Positions 38,101 to 49,851 of a DNA stretch of 64,000 bases are shown here, in pieces. Each line of letters starts with the position of its first letter. Within the stretch, counting starts at the first letter, position 1. The stretch comes from Spisula solida (Eukaryota; Mollusca; Bivalvia; Venerida; Mactridae). Below the pieces are notes generated by a model that was given only the letters and a program-made list of their open reading frames with translations, was not told the origin of the DNA and made no database searches. The position numbers and the translations under genes are program-made. The DNA lies in assembly GCA_947247005.1 (NCBI GenBank), contig OX365948.1:39932601-39996600 (forward strand), in the 5' to 3' direction.

Positions 38101-41100
38101 TTTTCTTGGACGCTAATAATCGAATTAGTGTCACACCGTGTCATATCGCACCACACGCAAAATGAAAACAAGAAGAAACCAACACAGGGACCATTATATA
38201 TACACTGGAAATAATTTGATTATCCATCGCTTATGAAAACTGACCCTTAATCAAAAGAATTCCCGATGGATTTACGAGTTCCCCATTGCCTTTGTTAACA
38301 GTTTAAGCGATCTATTTCTCGAATCCGTTACATATTATAACAACGAAAACGTACGGGGTGTGTCCAAAAAGTTCGCAGTCATTCCAGTTTATATGTCGTA
38401 ACAAAATATTTTCCATCATGAACTGTATGTCTATAAAATTTAATGTATTCTGATTATCAGGACATATAAGTAGAATAACTATACTTGTGCTTAAAGATAT
38501 TTCGATCTTTCCCTAAATTATACCCTGTTGTCCCTGAAACTTGGTGGGTCCAAGACCAACATTTTGGCTCATCACCTTATAAGGAAATACTGTCAAGTTT
38601 TTGTGCTGCGGATTGTACTTGTATGGTTTAAGCTAATCACGATAGCGCCATTATTTTTTCTTGCTTGGCAATTGTTGAGTAAAACGACAATAGTTTATAG
38701 ATTTAATGGCTAGATTTGATCTTTGTAAGTACGAATGCTATATTTAAAAAACCTTATCGATTGGTCGCTCCCAATTCCTTATTTTTAGATCATCGTCGCG
38801 GGAAATTTACTTAAAATATTTTTATTTTGATTATCAACAAATGAAGATAAAAACACTCAGATTCTAGGTATTACACAATTTATTTGAATGGAAAAATATA
38901 GTTATCATTATATTTAGTATCGTGTACTCGCTGCATTAATTTTTCACATGTGCGATGATTACGACAGGTGCTGAGTACGAAACTCTTGTGATTAATAATT
39001 TAATTACGAATTAACGCCGTAGTTATAGCAGAAAACGATCTTTCGACTATAATTAATATGCACGTTAGGATTTTTATTTTGGCGGAATATTTTATCCTAA
39101 TAATCTTCGATATACATAAATTGGATCGCAAAAGCAACTTGAGATTTTTTACGAATTTTCCGAAGCGTTAGTTCCCATGAGTGTCGGAGATCAGGACTTG
39201 GTCTCAGAACGTTGCACGTCACCCCTAGTCCGACACATCACGTAGTAAGTATACTCTTACAATGCACGGTTGCATTATAATTCTTATACTAGTATTAAGA
39301 ATATGTCGTCTAATGCAGCATTAAGAATATATGCATAGCTAAGCCTAACTGCAAGTTTGTTTAAATGCAATTCAAACTTGAAATATACAGAAACTATTAA
39401 CCGTGGTAAATATTTATACTTTGCTGATTTTTTCTTCTCGAATAGTTCACATTCTTAGATGCGTATCATGTACAATCGATATATCTTGTTTTAAAATGCT
39501 GGATTCCCCTATTCAGCAACATGAGTGTTTGATTGTAATTTTAAAAAAGTTTGAACTAGTTTTAAATTTACAATTCCAATTAGCTCATTCATTCTTCCGC
39601 TACAGCATCTGATAAAAACTTAGAAATATTCAGCGAAAAGAAGACATTATTTTGAATGTGTGTTTCTGTAACGAGAGTATATTCTTCCTCCGCACACAGG
39701 AGAGCTCTCGTGGTGGTTTTCCAAGCGTCTAGAAATTTGAATTATTTCGACAACTGCTTCGATTCTCCCCTATAATCAACGGTGCATTTTACAACCTGTA
39801 TTGATCGCATCAATGTTTACGAAATCAGATTTTTCATGAAATCGTTAGTGATTCTAACATAGTCAATATTATCTTTGCTACAGCCTTCCAATTATTTAGA
39901 ATTAAAGGGATTTTGACCCGTTCATAAGCCTTTTGATACACCCAGACGATTATATGGTGCTGTGGACCCCCGGTCAGATCATTCGATTTAGCGAAAATCA
40001 TTTGTGGAAATCCAAGCCGATTTGTCACATTTTTGAATGTCTAAATGTGAAACACAATAACTTTCAAATAACAAGACTGGCTAATGTCCATAGCTCTTAC
40101 ACTTTAAGATAATTTACATATTAATCTATATTCCCCAACATTTGAACCACGATTTTACTAAGTGTTTGGTGAATGAAAGAATAAGTTGGCAATCAGACAA
40201 TTGTACCATTCCGCCATTTCTCCCATTGCGTGCCATTAAGGTACATCGGAGCCAAATTCGTTATTTTGTGGTTAACCCAAACTCTATTTACGTACAAAGC
40301 ATAGTAAATATGTTTCGTACCTGTATTTATTATTACCCAATATATTCAATAGACCACACAATTTTTATTTAATATCAGATTTAAATGTTACTAAAGCGCA
40401 GCTGATCGCTTCATGTTTACACAAGGTTAAGATTTTTTATTAGTAATTTGTTTGCTCACAAACGCGTTAAATTGCTACTCTCCCATTTGAAAAGTGATAG
40501 GTCAAATGTTGACGAAAGCTTATTTATCAGTCACATATTATCAGTAATTTTATTTCCCTGTTCAATTTGTATCAGAGTGTGAAAGGAACGGGGTATCCCG
40601 AGAACCACTCCGTCCGAGACTGCATCGCAATAAATGTCGCGTCGATCATGACAAATTTTCGATAAGAAAATAGAGAGAAATCTCGTATCAAGTTCATAAC
40701 AAGAAGGGACCACACAATATTAATAATTTTAAATCTTGGATATCCTAATAATTACAACATTGAATATTTATACTCATGTTAATATAATGTCTATGTGGCT
40801 GTACTATCCGGTTATTTTGTATAAATTTAAAAATACGTTTTTGCACGTAATGCTTAATTAATCACGTGTTTAAAAGGACTAGTCACGTGGCAGCATGCAT
40901 TTGATGTGTACCCTTTTAAATTCATCTTTGTACTATAGCATATCACGTTTTATATAAATATGTAAAATATGTGTAAATTCAATTATAGATAAATGAATAG
41001 TGGTAATATTAATATTGAAGGGTAATTGCGGGCATTTTCAAAGCTCGATGCGTATGTATGTATAAATATAAGTTATCATTTTCTGTTCTGTTAAACAAAC

Positions 41101-42650
41101 CAAATAGGTATATGCAAAAACTCTTTACGCTGGGGATTGTTGTGATTGACTGCTGAATATTTTCATTTTGTTCTTCAATTTCGTAAACAAGTACACGTAT
41201 TTGTTTTTGGTCAATATAATAGCGTTTTACTAACAATTTAGTCAATTTTCTGTCAACATTAACACATTGTTATGTGTGTAATTTGTCCGCCGTAGAGGAG
41301 GAATATCATTTTTATAATTTGTTTCAACTTCTGTCTTGTCAAACTTTCGATGAGTATTTTCAATTGTAATGAAGTACAATATCTCTAAATTTGATTGTAA
41401 AGTAACTTACAATGCAGCGTATCTAGAACTATTTTTCCAAAATCGACTGAGACCACACAAAAATGGAATCCACAAAGAATGTGGAAATGCATGAAAGAAT
41501 ATCCCATGCTATCCCAGGGTCATATTGCTCAGGTTAGATGAAATGTACACCATAAAATAAACAATAACTATATATAGTGAACTGATCATAGGACATAGAA
41601 TGAAATTATAGATGTTTTGTGGTTCGAATGAACATTACATGTATAAATGGTATCAATATGTACATTATAACCTTAACGTACCGCATATTCAGACGAATCA
41701 CTCCGTGCAGTAAGCCTACCAATAATGGGTAATAATCGTGCCATAAAAATATATGAGTATTTACATCAAAGAAAAATCATTATGCAGCGGTAGATTATTA
41801 TACATAAATTATAAACATATTGTTACATCGTGTAATAGATCAAGTATGCGTTCAGGAAAAATATAGAATCTATTAGGTGTTGTGTGTGAAAGAAAATGGC
41901 CCCATTTTATTTCTAAAAATAAAAACTGGGAAACAAAGAGGAAATGAGTGCTTTGAATATGTGTATATCTAGTATCACTTTATAGAAAATACCATCTGAA
42001 CAAAATTCATACAAATTACGCCATCAATGTATGTTAGTGCATATTGAAATATTTAATATAATTATATCGTATCGAGCAATAAAATATGTTTAAACTAAAA
42101 ATACCGTATATACGTTTATGTCGACATGACGACAGATAACATATACTTTAAATTAAGCTGTTTGCTTGAATAAGGTGAATATTATTATAAAATTATATTT
42201 GATAGAAAAAACTCACAGTATTAATTATCCCTAATAAATCACGCTTAACGATTTTATTAGAATATTAAATTTTGTATTTTTTGGTTCATAAAAATAACCA
42301 TGTCTGCTCAAACGTACATCAGTTGTAAACGATCTAAAATATGAACCCAACCAAGCGTAGCTTTTGTAAAATAAAATCGATTTTCATCGCAGATAATTGG
42401 TTAAAATAAATTCACAACAATATATAAAATTTGCTTGGATGTTGATGATCATGGCGATTTAAAAGAACACGACAACATGATGTTCTCTATGATTCAGTAT
42501 GTTCAATAAATTGTCGGTGATATTGCATTAAGAAAAATATTTATGAAAATAATACCGAAATAGACCGTTTTATCATTAATATATTGACTCGATTTTTCAG
42601 ATATATATTTTATTAATTTTGCAATTGTTAGTTAAATTTATAATGTCATG

Positions 42651-43040
42651 CTATGTTACTCGTAGAAATGGATTTCTGGCACCCAGGAGGGGGTTAGATG
42701 TTTTTTTAATTTCGGCCAACCTTTCTTCATCCTTCGAATCAGCATGTATAACACCAGCGAAAATGACTGGTCTCTGAGAAACTGTTCGAAATGAAAAAAT
42801 ACGGTTCTCAAAGCTAAGTTCATATAATTTTCTCCGCCCATCTTTTAGGCGTGTCTTGTGAAAACGGCAGCCCTGAGGCATCGTGGGGATATTGCTTCGT
42901 TCAATTCGTAGATCATCGCTTTCCGATTGATTTTTGACTATTTCTGAGCAGTCCGTTATTGATGGACCGTTCAAACTGATTTTGATGGCTTTACAAAGAG
43001 AAAACGCGCGGTTATTGGCAATTTTCATAGGCAATTTCAA
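42651..43040 (-). other. Unassigned 129-codon antisense ORF in intron 2
   Basis: An open frame read opposite to TFAP2, starting MKLPMKIANN with ATG at 43040. The region is visibly richer in G+C than the AT-rich intron around it. The C-terminal half is quite protein-like: a basic stretch (LKDGRRKLYELSFENR), a hydrophobic strand (VIFAGVIHAD) and then a charged segment (SKDEERLAEIKK). That order loosely recalls small RelE/ParE-type folds, but I see no diagnostic catalytic residues and would not assign it. It may be a nested intronless gene, a degraded retrocopy or transposon fragment, or chance. Confidence 0.25.
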
Positions 43041-44663
43041 TAATTAAGATTTTCGGAAAATTAGAAAATAGAATCATGAAAGTAAACCAACGTTTGTCGT
43101 TTGCTATTAGCAATCAGCGTTATTAAAAACTAATATTCGTTATTGGAAGACCATATTTGTAGAATGTCATGTGTCTCTCGGCCGTAAAAAGTAATGGGAC
43201 CGTTACATTTAAATGTAGAATATTGTAACAGCGACGAGTTGGTTACACACTTTTGTCTGTTCAGAGGACTTTTGGTGTCTGGTCATACGTATGACGTGAA
43301 TCTATAACTTGTAGCCGACGTTTGTCCCTCACACGTGGCACTAGACTTGGCTAATGCGTAAAGCAATATGGCGTCAAGATTAATAGACGACAACGATATT
43401 AGTTCATCTGTCGTTATTGTTTTAGCAGATTCTCGGTAGCAGATCGTCATTAAACCAAGCTGTGTCATACCATGAACCCACATCGTCCATACCTGTCGTC
43501 AGATTTGACAAATGACTGCATGAGTTTGAAATGACATTTCGCGTACCGTTGTCATAGCGATAAAGGCTACGTATACGTACCAATCTATCATACAAAAAAC
43601 CGCACGTTATGCTCCGATTCACCACAAGTTCGTCTGATTTTATACTGAACGCAAATAATTATAAATAACTTAAACCATGCTCATCGTACCGAATGCAAAT
43701 GTTTCGATGGTTCGACACACACGTGAAACGAGCCAGCAATAAAAATATGACATTCGTTCCCCATACTTTTTTCACTTTAATAATCATGATCTATGGACGC
43801 TTTAATTCAACAATATTAATAAGCGCTTAATTGCTTTGATGCACGACTGTAACCCATGCTAAAACAAAGGACATAATTTAGCTCCACTGACACAATGTTT
43901 TATTCTAAATTACACAAAGACCGTGGACGCAATCGGCAATTTAGACTCAACCGAACAAGAACGTGCGATTGTTTGGCGCCAAATTGTGTCACAATTAGGC
44001 CTCAGGACAAACCACCGTTCGTGTTAAATCTCGTGCTTCACATCTGACCTATGAGTTGAATTTTTGAAATTAAAACTGTTCTTGATTAAGACGTTTGTCA
44101 TGAAGCTGACAAAGTTGACTGTACCAAGCGTTCCCAAAAGGACAGACACGTTGCGCACTGGATAAAAACATGCCATACCGTGCCGTGTCAGTCCCATTAC
44201 GTTCATTTACGGAATTTATACTGGACCCATTGTTTCAATTTGCGTAATTTCAATTTAATTCATTTACTGTAGATTGAAATTGAATGAGAGTTGGAAAAAC
44301 GAGTTAATGGGAGCAGTCATAATGAATTCAGACTCTCTAAAGAGCTTTCAATACCTCTGAATCATTGTTTGAATAATGAAAATTATGCAGAAATCATCAC
44401 AAAATTCTCAGTGCTAGTACATGTATGTCCATCTCTATATATTATGGTTTGCTGAGCCGGCTGTATGTGTGTTTTATACATTCTTGAAGAAACTATGACA
44501 AATTAAAAACTATTGTGAAATATACATGTATTTACCATGTGCCTGTGTTGCATCACTTAATCTCAAACCAAAAAATTATGTTTATGTCTTTATGATGATG
44601 ATTATTTTTCAAAACTATATCAAATTGATTACAATGTATACTTTTGTATTATTTTTGTATGTA

Positions 44664-44933
44664 TCAGGGGTGTCAATATTCCTGAGAAATCCGGAATTCC
44701 GGATTTATCTATCCTGAAAGGGCTATGATTTCTGACCAAAATGAAAGTTATTTGATGAAAATATCTCAAGAAATGGCTTAGTTATTGTCAATTTAATCTT
44801 CTCTAAAGGATATTAGCCAATGAAAACTGAGTAAAATATGGAAACAATGTGGTTGAAGGCCTCTTGTTTGGAAAAAATGGTCCGCTGCATATGATTTTCA
44901 GGATTTTTAATTTGGCTCTGTTGACACCCCTGA
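44664..44933. mobile_element. MITE, 270 bp, in TFAP2 intron 2
   Basis: The left end TCAGGGGTGTCAA (44664-44676) is the exact reverse complement of TTGACACCCCTGA (44921-44933). Flanks are TGTATGTA on the left and TGTATGAT on the right (6 of 8 match), consistent with an 8-bp target duplication and therefore a hAT-like nonautonomous element. No coding capacity. Confidence 0.85.
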
Positions 44934-45469
44934 TGTATGATGTAGACGTGAAGGGCAACCCAAACATGTATTTAGATATATTTAACTGAAATATGCTGAG
45001 TATAGTATTTTGAGTGTGGAGAGACATATTCATATACATGCATTTTATCTAACCGCAATTTATTTTAGATATTTGTGATGCAGTCTATTACATCAGAATA
45101 TAAAAATGTGCCAATTGAATGCTTGTGTCGCTTTCTCTGTAAGATATTCTTGACTGTGTATAAATCATGATAACAACAAAACATCACTTAAAGACCAACT
45201 CAATATTAAGACAACATTAAACTTGTCTTAAGATTTGCTATTTATATTCAACTCAATATTAAGAGAAACTCTCAGTTATACGACTTGTTTTAGGACCCCA
45301 ATGGTGGTCTTATTATTGGTGTTTACTGCCCGTTGTTGTTTTTTTACTAATATATCTGATAGCCATTTATATATCCACATTTTCCTATAATATCACTCTT
45401 CATAAGCTTATATCACTATTATGGTGTTCTACTGTCATGATCAATAAGTGTATATTTGTTTACTTTCAG

Positions 45470-45524
45470 GGTATGGATGACACAGGGGCATATATGGACC
45501 AAAACCAGTCGGTTATAAGAAAAG
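45470..45524 (+). CDS. TFAP2: TFAP2 short linker exon
   Basis: A 55-bp exon coding GMDDTGAYMDQNQSVIRK plus one base (residues about 223-240). It corresponds to the small vertebrate AP-2 exon coding VEDPGINIPDQTVIKKG; the conserved features are the acidic start and Q-(S/T)-V-I-(R/K)-K before a glycine. The acceptor is TACTTTCAG|GGT and the donor AAAG|GTGAGG. The phase (0 in, 1 out) fits both neighbours: the split codon G|GT restores the glycine of KKG. It links the activation region to the DNA-binding half. Confidence 0.93.
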
Positions 45525-47189
45525 GTGAGGGCCCTTTATTATTTGTAAGCAGTTAAGAAACACTTAGAAAGAATGTTATCATGCCTTTGTTTCCACATCC
45601 TCATACACCAGTGGTCAGTCAAGTTCCTAGAACGAGATTGATGTTTCTAGTGTCAATAAAGTATGAAAATAAATGTGATAATAGAAGTAACAATACAAAA
45701 CTAAAATTCTAACTAAAAATAACGTTAAATGTGTGTTTCCTCAACTTCCGAATTTCAAAAACACTTATTTCGCCCAAACTCAACAATTCTTCTGTTTTAA
45801 GTTCCCTTTAATGTACATTTAGCATTAGAAAGCTGCTAACAGCGAAAGGCTTGCCTTTTCTCCATAAATTCCAACAAAAAAGCAACAGTACAGTTAGGGC
45901 GTGTTTTTGTTTGTTTTCGTGCCCGATGGTATCCGATTGTTTGTTCCTCTATATATCCTTCACGGGCTCCGTATTCCACAGCCGCCATATTAAATTAGTC
46001 CCAAGCAATTTACTCCGTTTGACTTTCTGTCGTTCCAAACTCAGAAATTAATCTAGAGAAGCTCCTAATGAAATTGCTGCAGCCAATAACACACCTTCAG
46101 AGTACCATAAAGAATAATGAACGCTCAATAGAACACAGTGTACTCCTCATTTTCTTGCTTTTGTTTACAACCATTAACCAGAAACAAAACAGTCGCAAAC
46201 ATATCATTTTCTTGCACAAATAGAGCGAACATCTATCGCCTAGGGTAATGTTTTGTTCTATTTATTTTGTATATGAATAAAGCAATGAGACATTGCCACA
46301 GGCCAACCCCCTAGGCAACCATATGATTTTACTATAATTGGCCTTAAGCATAATCGCAAACTTTTCTTATGGTGACATATAAGCTTAATGAACGCATGGT
46401 AAATGGTAACATCATACAATTGTTTCAGCGATTTTAGACAAATTGGCGAACATTTAAGTTTTAGTTAACTTGATTACTCGGAGCGAGAACCTGAAGACTC
46501 TAGAATATAGTTCTGTCTTTTTCTCTCGTTTTCTCCTTCGCTCTCTAGTCTGGAATGTTTATTAGGACAATATGGTTAGTGATTGGCGATTGTTTAAAGA
46601 CGTTTTCATTGGGTCCGAGTGTGTATTTCAACGTGTAGACGCGAGTTCCCATGTTTTGCTCTTGGAAGCTCAGATGCGTTTGTCAAGGCGTGGTGTTTTT
46701 GTTGTGTGTGTCCATTTTAATTCATCACCGGCTTTTTTCATTTTTTCATAGCTGATGCTATATATTCAATAATAAACATAAGTCCTTATGCATAAAGCAG
46801 GTTTTTTAAAATACTGTTGTCAAAATGAATTTGTCTAATACAAAAAGTAGGTTCAATTCAATGGTGGTGTAACTTTTGTTAGATATCTTCAATGCCATTC
46901 ATTGACGCTTTCGACCATCGATTTGCATCATCAACATCGATGTCTGATAGTTTCTAGTTGTAAGGAAACTGTCCGTTAATTCATCCCATTCATGGTCTTT
47001 CTCTAGATCTTACGTTTGCAGGATTTCTGCAACTACTTTTGTAATTTATATATTCTAAGACATAGTGTAGGATTAGTTTGTTTTGACGAGATTTGAACAT
47101 ACACAACGATTCTTTCTGTGACATTGACTACGACCATGTGCTAGAAGAGCAAGTTATTGAAGTCAGTGCTGGTTGATACTGAAGTCCAG

Positions 47190-47590
47190 GAAACCTTGTT
47201 AGGTCAGCTTTTCCAGGGAACCTTGTTAGGTCAGCTTTTCCAGGGAACCTTGTTAGGTCAGCTTTTCCAGGAAACCTTGTTAGGTCAGCTTTTCCAGGGA
47301 ACCTTGTTAGGTCAGCTTTTCCAGGAAACCTTGTTAGGTCAGCTTTTCCAGGGAACCTTGTTAGGTCAGCTTTTCCAGGGAACCTTGTTAGGTGAGCTTT
47401 TCCAGGAAACCTTGTTAGTTCAGCTTTTCCAGGGAACCTTGTTAGGTCAGCTTTTCCAGGAAACCTTGTTAGGTCAGCTTTTCCAGGAAACCTTGTTAGG
47501 TCAGCTGTTCCAGGGGGCCTTGTTAGGTCAGCTTTTCCAGGAAACCTTGTTAGGTCAGCTTTTCCGGGGAACCTTGTTAGGTCAGCTGAT
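47190..47590. repeat. Tandem array, 27-bp unit, about 15 copies, intronic
   Basis: The unit GAAACCTTGTTAGGTCAGCT + TTTCCAG repeats every 27 bp. Two variants differ at the second base of the unit (GAAACC versus GGAACC) and are interspersed. Because 27 is a multiple of three and no frame has a stop, ORFs of about 160 codons run through on both strands with 9-residue repeats (TLLGQLFQG on +, FPGKADLTR on -). It sits between confirmed TFAP2 exons, so I treat the ORFs as artefacts of the repeat. Confidence 0.97.
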
Positions 47591-47624
47591 CGCTGAGTTT
47601 GACTGCAATATAACAACTAACCGA

Positions 47625-47985
47625 TGCTACATACGATAAAAAGCCAAACATGACAGTGAGCATTATGCTGCTCTTGTTCTTTGGGATAAATCAAGCTCTA
47701 ACATATGCGTATACAAATCATGTTGCTGCGCATGTTCTTTGGCATACACCAAGGTCTTACATATGCACATATATCAATCATATATGCATACATTATTTAA
47801 CGACATATATACATACATAGACAAACCGATGCTACATATGATCAAAAGCCAAACATGATAGTGAGAATTATGCTACGCTTGATCTTTGGGATACACCAAG
47901 GTCTAACATATGCACATATACAAATCATGTATGCATACATTATTTTAACGACATATATACATACATAGACAAACTGATGTTTCGC
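47625..47985. repeat. ~195-bp tandem duplication next to the 27-bp array
   Basis: The segment beginning CCGATGCTACATACGATAAA near 47622 recurs near 47826 as CCGATGCTACATATGATCAA. Both continue with AGCCAAACATGA, AATTATGCT or CATTATGCT, TTTGGGATA, CATATGCACATATA and ACGACATATATACATACATA. A third truncated stretch (CATGTTCTTTGGCATACACC, 47728) lies inside copy 1. Confidence 0.85.
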
Positions 47986-49807
47986 TTATGCTTTACTGGG
48001 TTTATTTGTTTGCTAACATACCATTGAGATGTCAAGCTCTCTGATTGATCATTGTCCTTAACACATTCTATGTCTTGTCTTTTTGTATTTACCGTAGTAT
48101 TAAACACACGGGCATGTTTGTGTCTCAAAGCAGCCATTGTTAGCTAAATTGGAGGAAATAAAGCGTCTCGCTTGATGATTTTAATACGGGCTTATGAATT
48201 TATTTCTGATGTTATCTGGCGAGGGAGATGTCACTTGATGTATCTTAATTTAGTTTGTCATATTCGAGGTGTCGTACCATATTTGCCACCGTTGAAAATG
48301 TGTCTAACGCATCGGTAGATGTATTACATTGTATATACCGTACGTACTTGGGAAGAATTTATTGCATGCTAATTTCATTGAATTAAATTCTAGACATGTA
48401 CCTTGTAATGATATATGTTGCATACTGAATGTGTGTCAAAACCTTTTTACCGTTCGCAATGAATCAATCTTCATTTTTATTCACTTGAATAAGTACATTT
48501 GAACATCTACATTATCATGTCGATAGGTAAAGGCGAGCATGTTAATTTCCATGTGAGTAACTTAAATATAATTGCATTAGCTTTCAACTTTCAAAGTACA
48601 TAAAGAAATGAGACGGAAATAAATGATACAATATATAAATTATCAATTATTATGTAATATTATATATCATGCATATTACATAGTATAAATAACGTTACCA
48701 ATGAGGACTCATTGAGGAGCATTTACTAAAAAATCTTGATAATTAAATATTAATGAGCAATGAACACGCTTTAGAAAATATAGATCCGAAAGTTAAAGAC
48801 ATTTTTCATCGGAGGGGGTGGGGTGCTATTATCCTGGTTGACTTGCGAATATTTAGGAAACAAAACCCCATTATAATTCATTCCGAGGATGAAGAATAGA
48901 TAGCTGATAAGTTATATTTAGTCAAGACCATTAATACTCGATATTTTCTTAAGGATTTCTACGGATGTTTGGTGTCCATGTCCAAATTGGATTATCCGAA
49001 TATGACTCAACTTTTGTAGCTTTTAACGGTTTTTGTAACTTCTGATTGAAGTATTTGTTTAAATGGATATCATAATCCGAAATTAATACGAAAAATAAAT
49101 ATTATACTCTGTCAGGTCACAGTTAGCTTCGGTTACACCATCTTGCAAATATTTGGAGTGTCGTACTTAAAAAAATAAGCCGACAAAAAGATTGTACCAG
49201 TGTTTGTTTATTTTATGTATTAACGCGGCCAATATAATGAAAAGATTAGTTTGTATTGCGTTCTTTGATAGAAAGTTTAAATTTTAACAGGTGTTTGGCT
49301 GATGCGATTGTCCAAGGCCGGTGTTATTGTCCATCTTTTTGCTACTGTGAGAATTTCCGGTGGGGCTTAAAATATGGACGAAACGAACGAACTTAATATC
49401 GTTATCGTCTGTGTAATTAAAATTATATTCTTAATTCCGTGAGAATTTCATAATTCAGCAAATTTTAATAACATTGCAATATTCTAGAGAAATTGATATT
49501 TTGTCAAAATACATGTAGATTCGAATTTTTACAGTATTAGCTATTTTTAATTCATTAAACCATGTTGAATAATCACCAAGGCTTGTATAGCAATACCTGA
49601 AGGACCATCTTGTTCTAATTATCGCTTTCCCAAGCAGTGTGTTCACATAATTAAAACATACAAAAACAAAGGGATGGGAAAATGATTCAACGAAATTACA
49701 GAGTGTAGATTAAAACAACACTATCCGAGTGTTTTCTCTAATTTCCCCCCATTGGCTAAATGAAACAGGAATAAATCATTTACTATTTGTTGTTCAAAGC
49801 CTTTTCT

Positions 49808-49851
49808 AGTTCCAATTTAATTTTGAGAAATAATAATCTGAAATTGGAACT
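49808..49851. repeat. Small inverted repeat, 11-bp perfect arms
   Basis: AGTTCCAATTT (49808-49818) and AAATTGGAACT (49841-49851) are exact reverse complements around a 22-base loop. AGTTCCAAT recurs at 49893. Function unknown. Confidence 0.7.

Larger units (their letters stand above)
35189..45469 (+). other. TFAP2 intron 2 (10,281 bp)
   Basis: The longest intron seen, starting GTAAGA and ending TTACTTTCAG. It is very AT-rich with many short A/T runs and holds an unassigned antisense ORF (42651-43040) and a MITE (44664-44933). Long introns in developmental regulators often carry enhancers, but I cannot identify one by eye. Confidence 0.85.

Noticed and set aside
47128..47639. 160- and 162-codon ORFs with 9-residue repeats
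   Set aside because: Same artefact from a 27-bp tandem unit; the region lies within a TFAP2 intron bounded by well-supported exons.
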